Shown one piece after another: positions 1-13,057 of a stretch of DNA of 64,000 nt. Position 1 is the stretch's first letter. Each line of letters begins with the position of its first letter. The position numbers were made by a program, and so were the translations under genes. Source of the stretch: Larimichthys crocea (taxonomy: Eukaryota; Chordata; Actinopteri; Sciaenidae); contig NC_040032.1 of NCBI RefSeq assembly GCF_000972845.2, positions 2,065,073 to 2,129,072 of the forward strand, given 5' to 3'. Below the pieces are notes generated by a model. That model was given only the letters and a program-made list of their open reading frames with translations, did no database searches and was not told the origin of the DNA.

Positions 1-954
1 AACTCGAGGCAGATATTTCGCCATGTAATGTGGCATGCCACCAGTGAAATTATAATCACTGGGCAGAGTCTCCAGGTCTGAACAGTGAAACCAGTGCTCA
101 AGTGTCTTACACATGCATTCTTTCTGATGGCCAGCAGGGAGCAGAGTAGTTGGTAAAATAAAGTCTGATTGTATGTAAGCTTAAGAGATATGTGAAAAGG
201 CTTATAAGCCAGACTTCTCACTTGATTTATGACCTCACTAAACTGTTTCCTCGTGAGTTTATGAACAGTTTCTAGTTTTCTAGTCCTCTTTCATACAGCA
301 TGATGTTGATTTTGTAAGTTATAGTACCGCAAAACAGCAAAATAGACAATGAAGCAGGGGATGGTTTAGGATGTGGCTATCATGGTTGATTAAATATGAA
401 TCAAGCTTCTGTTGCTGCATGGAAACATATTTTAGTGTACTGCTCAGCTTTATTACAAGTATATTTATAACTAAGCAGGCTGCCTTTTTTTCCTGCTTGA
501 CAATGGAGTCATAACCAAGAACAGTCCGATCTCGCAACCCATCAGCTATCGACTGATCAGGATTTAATCATTTTAAACTCATATGAATACAGATGGCTGA
601 AACAAGTAATGCAAGAACAAAAATCATCATCTACACATGGGCTGTTACAATCAAAGCCTGCTCAAATTGGCCAATACTACTCAGACTACAAATGGAAACT
701 AGAATACTGTCAGTGCTAAATCATTTGCCACTCATCTAAGGTTCAGAATTCATATTCAGATATCTGTTTATAGAGATTAAGCAAAGCCCAACTCGCAGTA
801 CATCACCCAACAGCTCTGTCCAAATAGCATCATTTCTGGCTTCTCAAAACCAAGGTGGCAACGTCCAAGATGTCAAACCTAAGGTGGTCCACAAACCAGA
901 GAGAGGGGGTATCTCAGTATCAGCATGAGAGCTCTGGATAGGAAGCACTGTATC

Positions 955-1097
955 GCTCCTGTTGAGCGTTTGGCACTCGGCACATAAGCCTCTGCCATCA
1001 GTGTATGAATGTGTGTGTGAATGGATGAATGTGACAAGTGGCACAAAAGAGCTTTGTGTCTGGTGGATCAGACAGGCGCTAGATGAATACATTTATC
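955..1097 (+). repeat. 3-prime part of a tRNA-derived SINE
   Basis: The segment shares a recognisable order of short blocks with copies at 34607-34882 and 29757-30005: a 'cctctgccatcagtgtatgaatg' type block, then a 'gtgaatg..gtgaca' block, then a 'caggcgcta.atgaa' tail. The tRNA-like head is missing or unrecognisable, so this is a degraded or truncated copy. Orientation follows the complete copy at 34.6 kb. Confidence 0.55.
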
Positions 1098-4000
1098 ATT
1101 TAATTCTACTGGTAGGCATGGCTCGCAGCATGTATAGTTAGTTCTCTGTTTGACCACAAATAGTTATCTCTTATTAGTATCAAATAGAGCTGCAGTCCTC
1201 TTTTCTCTAAGCCCTTTCCTATATAACCATTGTGTCGACAATTCTCTAATCTACTCTGAACTTAACAAGACATACCTACATACAATTTTATATTAGCAGA
1301 CATAAAGATGACTTGTCTGATGAATTAAGTATATTGCTAATGGATGGTTTGATGCTAAATTCACATCACTGGTCCACTTTACTGCTCCAGTAGCACTGGG
1401 TAGCTCGAAGTTCCTGAAACCAAAATGTACAGAACCAGCCCAGCACATAATTATACCAAATATTTCTTGTGTAGCAAGCCCTTGCTATCTACACAAGAAA
1501 TATCTAGCAAGCTAAAAACCGAAATACCATAATTTTGCAGCACTTGGCCAAAACAAAAAGAAAGAATGAATATTGGACAACGTGACTCCAAATGAAAGCT
1601 AATGCCTCTCTGTGTTAGCTGGATGCATACGGCAACAGTTTGCTCACATTACCGGCTATCTAAAAGTGCAAAGTCAAAGGTAGACAACTGGACTTTAAGA
1701 TTCTTGAGGTTTTGTCATCCAAATGCTTCTTAAGATATAAAGTGTTGACCCGGATGGCTTAGACTCCACTGAGATATTGTAAATGTTAGCAGATAAGTTC
1801 TAAGTAAATCTGTCAGTCAGTTCACATTTGTGGGGTTTTGCTTTGGATTGCAGGCTCAGGTTTGCATAGGCCAAAGCTCTTTACCAGTGATAACTGCATC
1901 ATGTTTTAAAAGTGTATTAATTTGCCTCATCTGTAAATAAGCTCATTTAACCACATTTAAAAATCCAATTAAATCAAACATGTTATCAAATGTTATTCTG
2001 ACAGCACACAGCATCATCCTATTCTTATACAGCTTTGTTGTGGGGTATAACTTTGCACGCACAATTTGATGTGTGGAGGAACAGAAATCTCAACACACTG
2101 ACAAAACTGTAAGATGTGCATGAAACCCTAGAAATGCACTGGACAGTGCCAACAAAGCGTTTTGGCTGTTCACAGTTCAGTGTGTTAAGACAGTAAAAGA
2201 CAACTTAACCAACAGCATCTCACTCTGCAGTAGGCTAGATGTCTTCACCGTGATTATTACAGGGCTGCATTAATTGCATTAGCTGTAGAGCCGCAAAGGA
2301 TACTCCACACACAGCATCCACACTCATCTATGTCTTTGTTTACATACATTACAGGTGGTGTACATGTATTGTAGCGTAACACAGCAGGACACAAACACCA
2401 CCTAAAAAAAATTGTTCCTGTTTTTATAGCTTAAAGCCTGAATGGCTTCAAGTCCACCGCCTACTCACACATCTACTTTGTAACAGCTGTGCCCTGCAAA
2501 CAGACATCAACCTTGACCTGAATCGGTAAACCTCAACTCGATCATGAAAACTGGTCTGTCACTGCAGAATTGTGACTTTTGTAGACACACGAGTATGTTC
2601 CAGTATGTCCATTCTGTCATAATGATAGCTTGTAGAATGATGTCTTTAGAAATGTGGAGTACAAGGCTGAATGAGAAAGTGTCTATAGGAGAGGAAAATG
2701 AGAGGCCAATTACAGAAAATGGCCATCCTCTTTTTTCATACATCTTATAAATATACATCAGGCTGTCTTGTCAAGCTAGAGTAGGCGAGTGGAGATTCAC
2801 CAGGGCATAAAGTCCACAGAAAATAGTCCCCACAAACATACGCTATAACCTCTGTCGAAACAAATCCATGCTTGGTACCTGGTCAATCTCATTATCCTGT
2901 ACCTCTGCCCTGGGCTAGAGACACTACAGCAGTGACAGTTGAAAACAACGATTCTTATCTAAACAAACACACATCCTGTACACGACAATAATCTTGGCGG
3001 TCAAATACAGTAAATGAGCACATTTGTCACAATCAACTCTTTGCTAAATTGCCCTTGAATGTGCTATTATGGTATAATGACCAACCTGTAGATGCTTGTT
3101 GATTTGTACTGCTGCCAGACAAACTGGTGCGGCTAGGAGCAGAATCCAGCATCTACCAGCAGCTGTCATTCATGTTCTATGTCTAGCTCTTCTAAGGAAC
3201 TCTCTCACTTCACAGAAAGGTGCATAGCTCGGGGCAATCTTCTGCCAGTCTACCACCTCAATGCAGCAGCTGCGACCTGTGAGACTACATACTTCATAGT
3301 GACAGATTAGCGATTGTGCATTCACAACATTGTTGCATTCATTTACTTCAAAGAAATAAACCTGCCTAATGAGCGCTACATAAAATACTCACAATACTGA
3401 GAATGATTTGCACGTTTGTTAATTAGAAGTATGAAGGTGATGTGCTACTCCTCAACTCATGTGACCTTTTGTGTGGGGAAAGGCGATTTATACGTGTTTT
3501 ACTGATACACCGACACACATGCAGACAAAAAAAATGCAATTATCTAGGTCTCCTCCACAGGGTCTGTGGATAGACAAAAAGCTGGGGGCCTCGCTTACCA
3601 TCATTTGTTTCATCGTACTTAATTGACTATCGATTTAGACTGAGCCATGAAGGACAAAAACACTTATTGTTATGCTAAATAGCAAGAGCTAAAAGGCAGA
3701 TGTGAAAAACTTGGAATTAGTACAGCGGTCTTCGACTCTGAACTGAAAACATACCCACATACTCCACTCTCAGTGAAGCAGGGGTCATGTTGCTTTCTGT
3801 CACCTCAAAGCCTCAGTTGGTAAGAAAGTAGTATAGTATTTAACAGCACAAGATGGACAGAGTGTGATAACCATAATATGCTAACTATGGTATGGCAGTC
3901 TTCTGTCATATACAAAGACTCCATATTTCGGCCTCCTGGTTGAGCATTTCCATACAAGCCTGGCGACACATGCTCCTAATGTCTATATATATTATTATGT

Positions 4001-5509
4001 GAAACAAAAATATCAAATAGAGGCTACATGAGCTTGGATTAAACGGTAGACCAAAAAATATTGGAATACTTGCTGACGTGTTTAGGCTAACATACAGTAC
4101 TTGATTTTGATGTTTACAGTTTGTACTGCACTTTTTTTGTTCTTTACAGTACAATAATGTCAAAGACAATGTTGCAGTTACAGTCGAATACACCATGATC
4201 TGCTTGTGACACTGACAGCCGCTATACGGGAAAGCTTAAGATTAGTCTGTGTTAGCATATGTTGGTTGTAATCTATCAGAAGAACAGTGTTTCTTGGTGT
4301 TTTCTGTATCACTTTGACAGGAAACCCCAGGGTGGTTTCGATCTGAGGAATGGGTGCAGGTGGTAAACGATGAACATAGCTAGTATTTCATGCAGCCCTT
4401 AGGAACCAGAAGACAATAACTGCATCACTTTGAGAGCTGTACAGTATGTACGTTCAGTCGTCTGGTTCACTTGGGAGCTCGTGCACGAGAAGGACTCAGG
4501 GCGAGCCTGGGATATGTGCTAAGAGGGCGTGAAATCAGTGTTTGGGCTTAGACAAATCTGCTTATGCAGCAGTTCAAGGTTCAAGCAAACACATACTAGC
4601 CCATTAATATAGATGTGCTAATCAACATTAGAGAACTTAATATGAAGGAAAGAAGCAGGCGTTATTGATCCTGAGTCCCTGATGAATGAAGGAGGGAGCT
4701 CAAAGGGACAAGATGATGTCAAGGGACTGACTGTTTGTCTATGAAAGGTTATGTTGACAATGACATGATTGGGAAGGAAGCAGGGTCACTAAAGAAACAG
4801 TGAAGAGATCAATTACGCTAAATAAGAAGCCCCTCATTTACAACAGCACACCAGAGCCATGTAGTTAGGTACTTTGTACTAACTAAAAGAGATCTACAGA
4901 GGCCCAGGCAGCGGGTGTGGCAACTCTCTCAGGTAATGCCGGTTTGATCACGTCACTGACGAGCTTTGCCAAGTGGCAGAAGAACTGATGGGGGATGTGT
5001 GGACCGTCTAGGGAACTCGAGAGGTAATAAGGTCAATTTTGTGTTGCCTCTCTGATGGGATGATGAGTTTAAAAGCCAGAGTGAGTCTGGCAAAATCAAG
5101 AAGAGAGGGGAGCATTCGTGTTTCATGAGTACAGGGTAAGAGGATTTAAGAAAGCGGCGGTACAGTGCACATATCATGTTCTAGGCCACAACACTTAAGT
5201 GCAATTACAAATGGGAGTAAAAGAGATTTTCATGTGTGATGTAAACATTCAAAGTACAGATGATGAGCTGCCTCACGTTTTGTAGTTGCGTTGCACACTG
5301 ACTAGCATGGGATGTTAGTTGCAGACCCAATAAAGCAGTAACACAAGCACTTAGTGGTGTTTGAGATCCAGTTAGAGACACTGATGCTACTTTATAGTGA
5401 AACTAGTAGAAACTGATCATAACATGCTGTAAAACTATAAAACAAGAAAGAAGCTCTGTGGCATCTGAGCTGTCGACAAGTGGCCCATGAATTCTGTCAC
5501 TACACACAT

Positions 5510-5510
<1 letters not shown>

Positions 5511-5564
<54 letters not shown>
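5511..5564. repeat. (CA)n microsatellite
   Basis: An almost perfect CA dinucleotide run of about 23 units, ending in a CG-interrupted CA stretch. The open frame across it translates to His-Thr repeats and is not a gene. Confidence 0.97.
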
Positions 5565-6595
5565 TTAATGCACGTATTTATGTGCATACTGTTGCATCTG
5601 CACCAGTGCAACAGGATGCTGCATTGTTCCTAATCGATAACTTCCACAACCTGAGCAAAATGATCAGCCTTGATTTTCATTTGTGAGATCTTACAAGCCA
5701 TGTGGGAGGGAATGCTGTATATGAAACAATATGAATATACTTTTGTTTATTTATTTATTTATATATATTTATCTTTTTTTGAAAACACTCCCTAAGGGCG
5801 ACATCTGCTGACCAGAGTCCCCTCTGAATCTAAACAAAAGGAGAAAACCTCCAAGTGTTGAGTGCTAAAGTTGATCATTTGATATTTTCAATCAATTCCA
5901 GGTCTGGACTACAATACCCACTGCTAGCCCTTATGATGCATGTGTGCATACAGTACTTGGACTTGACAGGCTATAAAGTGTTTGGTATTAAAGCATTAAA
6001 GCATGGCCTGAGCCTAAATATAGCCTCAGAGCCAATTTGCTTAGGGTAGCCTGGTTTTACCACACGTGATACCGGTGAAACAGGCCGCTGTCCCTGGTCC
6101 TGAAATCGTACCGGCTCCATGAAATACATGTGCCCCGAGTCATACGAGAAGAGGAGACGATTTTTGATCAAAACGCAAAGCTACATGTGAAGCCTACAGC
6201 GAGTGAGAGATGCATTCAAATGTGCCTGAAACGTTGAAAGTACAATGCGGGTTTGCAGGATGCAGATAGTTCGATACACAGAAACTGCAATTCCTCATAA
6301 GCAACAGTGCGAGGCGCATGTCTGATGCAGTTCAGGGGAAAGAGAATGGGAGAGAGAAAGAGAGTTTGATTGATCATGTGGGCTATGGGAGCCTGCGAGA
6401 GTTGTCGAAAATTGCTGCATAGACGCCCCTAAGGCACCTATCTGGTACCCACTGACTCCAAACCACGCTGTGGCCATCATAACCACAATTCACCAGAGTG
6501 CCTGTTACCAAAAGCCCTGTAAGCCGAGGGCTGTTAATAGAGCGTTCATTCTTCCGGGTTGGACTTCAACGGTAATCCACAATACATTAACTTAC

Positions 6596-7004
6596 CGCAG
6601 TCCTCACACAGGATCTTCCCAACATCCTTTTTTAGGTTCTTTCCACTCGTGTCCAGAGGCGCAAACGATGCCTTGAAAACCAAGGGCTCGTCAGTGGGGT
6701 CCATGAAAAAAATGTATTTGTGGTTCTTCTTCACTTTGGTGCACGGAGCCTCAGATCCAAAATCCCCCACGGTGACGAGCTGTTCTCGCTCCAAACCCCC
6801 ACTGTTTAGGGGCCAAACATCCAGCACTTTGACATTCACACGGTACGGCTCCGCGGAGACGTTCACAGGCGTAGACTGCACCTTGCCCTCGATTACCACG
6901 GCGGATTTGTAAACCTGGTCCTGCAGGGAATTCAAACTCGGGGAGTAGCAGGCAAATGAGACCCCGATGACCAGCATGGATAAATGTACTGAATCAAGCC
7001 TCAT
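6596..7004 (-). CDS. nrg2: Neuregulin 2, first coding exon
   Basis: This is the N-terminal exon of neuregulin 2, a membrane-anchored growth-factor precursor whose EGF-like domain (not in this window) signals through ErbB receptors. Reading on the minus strand from the ATG at 7004 gives 136 codons plus one base. Hallmarks seen: MRLDS start, a hydrophobic stretch followed by ACYSPSL near residues 18-24, VVIEGKVQ, KYIFFMDPT, APLDTSGKNLKK and a terminal VGKILCEDC. These match the NRG2 exon before the Ig-like domain. The exon ends at a GGTAAG donor (phase 1), as expected for this family. This is the only in-frame ATG upstream of the conserved part: the longer open frame reaches a TTG at 7244 and then a TGA. 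The Ser/Gly-rich N-terminal extension of mammalian NRG2 is therefore absent unless a non-AUG start is used. Whether this is the nrg2a or nrg2b copy cannot be decided here. Confidence 0.93.
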
Positions 7005-7960
7005 GCCGCCTACTTTGGCTCGGTGGTCGCTGGTCGCGTTGCGGCAGGGCTCTTTCGGCTGCGGGGCGATGGCGATGGAGCTGGGTTGAATAAAGAGACA
7101 GCAAGTAGGCTCCAGTAGCACGGCAGCGCGGCAGACCTTGCATAAGTGTCCATGCCATCGGGATCCGCTGCTTTTTTGAGTGATTTTCAATGGGTAAACA
7201 GCAGCTTTGAAACGGGGAGACCGCAGGATGATGCTGGGTTTCAAATCCAGTCACTGCTTTCCGCTAATAATAAGGCATTGTAGATAGCATAAGCGAGCGA
7301 ATTGACGGATTCTCCCCTCCAGAAGATGCCCCCTATGCTGCCATAGTAGCCTTAACTGCAAGACGACGCCACTCTTATCTTTGCCCAAAAATTGCAGTGG
7401 TGGGGTACCGCTATGATGGTTTTCTGTATCATCTGCAGCGGAGGGAAAAGACGCAAAATGCTGCAGTGAACCACAAGTTTGGTAGTCCGGTCGCAAAAAC
7501 ATAAGCCACGTTTCATTCCAAAAAACAAAACATTATTTCTGGTATAGGCAGCTATAACGCTATTACGGCGCCTTCCACCGCGGTTCTCTCTCCGCCTCCC
7601 CCACTAGCCACAGACTGAGAGAAAATAATGCCGATTGCCAGGGGGCTCCGTCGACAAAAACGTAGGATTGGAGCACTGAGATACAGGCAACCGATGGACC
7701 AAAAGGTCGATCTCCTCACTCCCAAAACCCAGTTACTGTATGTCAATCACTCCATGGTGTTTTGTCAGCGGTGATCTCACGTTATAATGAAACAAACGAA
7801 ATCCTAAATCCATGACTGTCCCTCCTCAGAACCGCATCTCACTGTAGCCAAAGCATGACTCCAGAGATGAGGCAGATTTACATCAGGAAATACAGCCGCA
7901 TACAGTCCGCTGCTCCGACAAATATCACACGGCTGCGATGACTAAGGCTGCGAAAGCGTT
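7005..7960 (-). promoter_or_regulatory. nrg2: nrg2 5-prime UTR and promoter region (approximate)
   Basis: Immediately upstream of the nrg2 start codon the sequence is richer in G+C and CpG than its surroundings, for example around 7020-7140 and 7560-7680. This fits a 5-prime leader and CpG-type promoter. No TATA box or transcription start can be fixed by eye. The limits are approximate and inferred from composition and position. Confidence 0.45.
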
Positions 7961-8829
7961 TCAGATTCTTCAAGAGACTGTTTTTGAATGAGTTTTGTGT
8001 CTCATCCCATTAAGTCATGCCCTGCATTCAGGTCACATTCGCTGCTGCTCTGCCTCTAAAAAACTGATGTTGAAGCGCCGCATTAAATCTATACAGCTCA
8101 AACAGCTGCAACGTTGGAGTCCAACAAAGCGGAGGGAAACTATCTGAATCACAGAACAATGAGTGAAGTGTGTTTGGGTTTTTTTTTACACCAAATAATG
8201 TGTTCACATGATAACGCAGAGAGAGAGAGCTGTTTGACTGGAGCTGAGTGACAAACATCAGAGTGTGGACATGTGTCATCGCATGCACATTTTAGGTGAA
8301 GTTAGGATTATAATGCCCTGCTTTGGTTTAGTCTAAATGCCAGATAGAATGCGGATGCAGGATGGTGTACTGACAGTATTCACAAAGAGCGACATCTGCT
8401 GACCACAGTGTATTTATGAACACTTTGACACATACTTGCTGTAAATGCTGCTGTAAATCAAACAGCAAATGCACAACAACCTGGGAGAGACAGGGGGAGC
8501 AAATCTGAATTTCTGTCCAATAAATGTGGCCTGCACGCTATCTGAGGCACTACAGTTAAAGTAACGCATGATTATATTGAATTATGCTCAAACAAGGAGC
8601 CCATTAGACTCAGAATGATCTAACTCTGGGAGATTATTGCCTTCTGAACGCGCACTGAAGTTCTCCTGGCTGTGACGGACCCTCAGACCTGGCTGCTCTC
8701 CGTGGTGCTGAAACTTAAACAAACCATGTTGATGTGTGATGTGGGCTTACAGTCATTTATCACTGTGTGAACTCCTGTGACCAGCAGTGCTCGTGTGCTT
8801 TATACAGCAGCACTCCTAACAGCCACACA
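7961..8829. other. nrg2-pura intergenic DNA
   Basis: I see no coding exon here. It contains a 17-bp motif at 8389-8405 that is repeated at 5798-5814, which may be a transposon end. The rest is unremarkable. Confidence 0.4.
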
Positions 8830-9310
8830 GAATGGTCGCACACCTGTGCGCACACTCGGAAAACTCGGTCCAGAAGAGACTCGGCCCTGCTGTCAATTGT
8901 ATTTCCCATCCTGCGTTGATAGCAGCGACACTCACATCCTCCTTTAGACACTGCCCTCCATTACAGTTGCAAAAAAAAAATGTTTCCCCCTACCTGTTAC
9001 CATCAGAAGGCAAAGCTGCAATTTCTCAGAACACCGAGGGGGGCGCGCGTCCGCTCCTTTCCCACAGTGCGTGTTGACATCAGAGGTGAAGCGTGCAACA
9101 TTGAACTTGTGCGTGTGTGTCGCTTCTCCGTGCCACGATTCGTCGTTTCTTGTCCATCTTGTGAAGGCAGCAGAAGCAGTCCCCGGCGCTGTCCCGAAGG
9201 CCTCTGATCGCATTCAATGTGTCTTTCTCCCGGTGTCGTGTCTGGCGGCACGCCGTCGAGGCTCTAAGCGCTCCTCCGCCTGCAGACTGAGCGCTGTAAG
9301 GTAGGTTGTG
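8830..9310 (+). promoter_or_regulatory. CpG-rich region; candidate distal pura first exon
   Basis: This 480-bp segment is distinctly CpG-rich (runs around 9040-9075, 9180-9205 and 9235-9300). It ends in a good donor, GTAAG/GTAGGT, with GT at 9301. A matching acceptor context (CTCTGCGCAG) ends at 13056, just before the pura coding exon. A spliced 5-prime leader running from here to pura is therefore possible. It could equally be a bidirectional regulatory CpG island serving nrg2. No transcript evidence is available. Confidence 0.35.
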
Positions 9311-9950
9311 GGATCTCGCTTGGCGAAATGACGCTTTATTTACGTGTCACTCGGACGGTTACTGCCCCTGCAGCGTTAACTTTAGCGTCCTAAACAGCAG
9401 TCAAGCATGTGTCATTACTCCGCAGAGTTTACAGAAGCATAACAGACAGCATGCGGCCGTGCGTCGGACCTGAAATAATCATGGAGCGGCGTTTGGACCA
9501 GCGCCACTGCATTCCTCAGGGCAAAAGTTTGTGAGGTGATCACAGCGGCTGCCTTTTCCAAACTGCGACAACACCTTTTTGAGGCTGAAATAAGCTTTGG
9601 ACGTGGCCTCAGCATCCGAACAGAAGTGATTTCACTGCCTCATGAATAAAAACTGGCCTGAAAAGGGGGCCAAGTACTGATCGACGATAGGTGAATGAAA
9701 CTGTTGTGTTTGTCTGGGGTGGGTCCATACTGCCTGTACATTAGACATGGAGCCCCAGGCCATATTTCGGATGAATTATAAATTGGGGTATTTTTATGGG
9801 CAGTAGAGGCCCCAGGAGGACAGGGGACCTTAGAAAGGGATACAAGATGGATAAACAACACAAAACCCCAATAATATAATAATAACTACAACAGGAATTA
9901 CCTATTACTTTGCATCCAGACTCGTGTTCATCACATACAGTGAACAGGCT

Positions 9951-9982
9951 GAGAAGAAGAAGAAGAAGAAGAAGAAGAAGAA

Positions 9983-10027
<45 letters not shown>
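9951..10027. repeat. (GAA)n(GAAA)n purine tract
   Basis: About 77 bp of pure purine on the plus strand: AAG/GAA triplets merge into AAAG tetramers. Frames across it give poly-Lys/Glu or Ser/Phe strings and are not genes. Confidence 0.97.
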
Positions 10028-10210
10028 GCGCTCCGTAAAAGAGACAATAAATTCAGCTGCAGCAGGACGACGTGAATGGAGAGAATTAAAGCTGAGCATA
10101 AACCAGGCAAACACCTGAGAACAATAAATAAATAAATATGTTTCTGCATAAACAGCGAATGTAGGCCGACAACATCAAATGTCATAGAAGATATAAAAAA
10201 TAAGATCTTC

Positions 10211-10234
10211 GTTTGTTTGTTTGTTTGTTTGTTT
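10211..10234. repeat. (GTTT)n microsatellite
   Basis: Six perfect GTTT tetramers. Confidence 0.95.
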
Positions 10235-12298
10235 AAAATGGGATTTTTCATTTGAAATCATTTATTAGTTTGTCTCGTGAAAATTAAATATGATGAATGG
10301 TTTTCTTTTGGGGTTTTTTTTTTTTTTTTGGTGGTTGCTGTGGAGCTGATCAGGAGGCCGTGAGGCAATCAGAGCGGAACATGTTTCATCAGTCTAGAGA
10401 AGAAATTCAGGTTTATTTGGAGCAGGTAAGAAGGAGAAACCCCGGCAGACACTGCGAGGCCTTAAACCCCGTCAGGCCGCCGCTCTCGCCTCGCCTCACA
10501 CAGAAGCTGGAGCTGTGCAGGCTTCACGTTACGGCCCGAGCGTCCGTGAGCCAATAAATGAAGCTCGCTTATTTTCTTTACATTTTTATGACTGCGTTTT
10601 AAGACTAGAGCTTGTTGTTCTACTCTCAGTAATTCAGTTAAATATTTTACTACCTGTCTAATGCGATAATACAAATACTACGAGCATCAAATGTGGACAA
10701 TGACTCTGCTTTTCTCCGGCAGAAAGCTCACTCATTTGATTTTGTATTACTGCGTTTTAAGGCAGATTGTTCTCCTATTAATTCATCTGTCTCTCTGTGT
10801 GTGTGTGTGCGTGTGAATTAAATGTAAATAATGACTTAAGCTTTGCCTTTCTTCAGCATTCTGACTTAACGGCATACAGGCTTACTGCTGATTTTATTTT
10901 CTCATTAACTTCACAGTGTTGAACTCGATGATTTGTGGAGAGCTTTGTTATTTACAAAAGGGTCATTCACTATTTTAAATGTATTTACCTGTGAGTGCAT
11001 GTCTTAACATCTTTATATTTCATTGCATGACAATAATAACGAGTTATCAGGATAAATACATAATACTAAATGTATAAATAAAAAAAAAAGCATGTATTTA
11101 AATCTGAATCAATTCTTTTAGTTTCATGAATGAACTCCAGTCAGGCCTTCAGACTTTCAGGAGGACGCTCATCCTAAGATTATGTTTATTCTTCTTCTTT
11201 ATTCATTTTTATTCTTCTTCCATTGTGTCAATGTGATACATATTTTTTTTATGATAAAAAATGGAATAACATGCATGTTGAAATAATTCAGTTCACAAAA
11301 CCTGAAAAAACTGATAACAGGCCAAAATGCTTAATTGGTTAAGGATCACTCCACCCTTTTAAAATCTTATTATTTATGAAGAGCATAATAAATAGTAACT
11401 GAAAGACTCCTGGGTGAGCCTCCAGACTGAGTTAAGCTGCTTGCCATGCTTGTTATTTAGGCCAACATGGTAACTGGTCAAATCTTTTTCTTATGCATAT
11501 GATATGCCTGGAATACTGAGGTTGTTTGAGAGAAATATTAAGACATTCAGGTATGATGTGTGGGAATTCATATAGCTCAATTGGGGGATTAAAGCCACAT
11601 TAAAAAAAAGAAAAAGGACTATATGAGCCACGTGAAAGGTCTCTAATCAGACAAAAAGAAACAGTAATTACTGTGGAGAAATACCAGTGAGCAATAAGGG
11701 TTTTTTTAATTTTATTATTATTATATTTATTTATTTTGATTTTTTTAAGAAACAGAGTAAATGATTTTTGTTCAGCCAGGCTTATTTGAACAATGATCAG
11801 AGCACATCATTCTCTGAAATATGTCTAACAGGCAAACATGACCATTCTTTGGTCTTTTTATACAGTGACAGTCTATACTGTAGAAATTAGTAGCAGAGTA
11901 TTATTTGGAGGCCTAAACAACACAGATATTTATACAAATCAGGCTTTTTGATAAGCAGCTACAGACAGAAAAACAGCTCTGACGCAGTCAGGGAATGCTG
12001 TGGCAGCATGCGGTCAGTCGGCGTGGTGAGCTGAACAGTTAAGGCAGGCTGTGGGCCTGTGAGAAGCACGGCCACTCCTCTGCAACGCAACACTCAGTCA
12101 CATGGATGAGGACTGGTTCTAAAAAAAAAAAAAATGTTATGAGTATATTTTATGGGCTTGAGCCATAAATGATATAAATTTAACTCCACAAAAATAACTT
12201 GAGAGTTACCCGTGAACTAGAGGGAAGTAAGGCAAACTTTGTTATATGATGATGTGAGCTCATGTAATCCACGTACATAGGCCTAATCATATGAAATC

Positions 12299-12333
<35 letters not shown>
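12299..12333. repeat. (ATT)n microsatellite
   Basis: About eleven ATT/TTA trinucleotide units without interruption. Confidence 0.95.
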
Positions 12334-12334
<1 letters not shown>

Positions 12335-13057
12335 TAAGCCTCTCTCTGCCCTCTTCCCTGTGCGGGAGAACAAACTCTAATGTAATGTTTCAAAATATGA
12401 TTGTTGCCTTATACACACCATATTGAAATAAAGGATTGAAACAATGATGTCATTTCAGTGTATGCACTACCTCAAAGTGAATAAAGGTTAGAAACTAGGA
12501 CTTATTAAACATTGTGACTTGTGATGGGAACATGAATCACTGCTTATTACTTTTGTCATCAATATTCGATTCATGTCATTGTATAAATATGATTATATAT
12601 GTATGTATTTTGTGTGTTGAAGCAGAATGACTCGAAAAGCAAAATGGAGAATCAAACTTGATTGTCATGACTTGGATTTTTTTTTTCTTCTTCTTCTTCT
12701 TCTTGAGTTTGGGTTCATTTTGTATCAATACTAATGCATTTTACACTTAAAATAGGGAGCTTTTTATTTACCTGTCGGGTAAATAACTCGTGTGTATCGT
12801 GTGTAAAATCACAATGTGACAGACACTGTGTGGAAGGAAAAGTGCGTCCTCCTCTTACGTACTTACAAACAAAGAGTGTCAGCGTCATTTTCAGACCGAA
12901 ACTTAAGCAGACGGATGTAAAATGTATTTCCTCCAGCGTTGGTTTCGTTTCAAGGTACATCAAACTCCTGACATTACAGCCCCTGATAGAAGAGCGTCCC
13001 CTCTCACACCACTGACGTCTCTCTTCTTCTTGTCGCCTTTCTATACCTCTGCGCAGG

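Larger units (their letters stand above)
1..6595 (-). other. nrg2: nrg2 intron 1 (partial, probable)
   Basis: This stretch lies directly downstream of the nrg2 exon-1 donor on the minus strand. I see no immunoglobulin-like or EGF-like exon in it, so it is most simply the start of the first nrg2 intron, which is very long in vertebrates. It contains the 3-prime part of a SINE near 960-1095, a CA microsatellite at 5511-5564 and a short repeat-like motif at 5798. The rest is unremarkable AT-rich DNA. No other gene is supported. That it is intron is inferred from position and family gene structure. Confidence 0.6.
9311..12880. other. Intergenic or pura 5-prime intronic DNA, no gene seen
   Basis: AT-rich sequence with several simple repeats: a purine tract at 9951-10027, GTTT at 10211-10234, a short TG run near 10795 and ATT at 12299-12333. 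No open frame resembles a known protein. If the candidate leader exon ending at 9300 is real, most of this is a 5-prime UTR intron of pura. Confidence 0.45.

Noticed and set aside
5480..5686. Open frame with His-Thr repeats
   Set aside because: It is the translation of the CA microsatellite; similar strings at 20650-20956, 33554-34117, 50676-50986 and 63130-63360 are rejected for the same reason.
6559..6912. 117-codon plus-strand open frame
   Set aside because: Antisense shadow of the nrg2 exon, with no recognisable domain.
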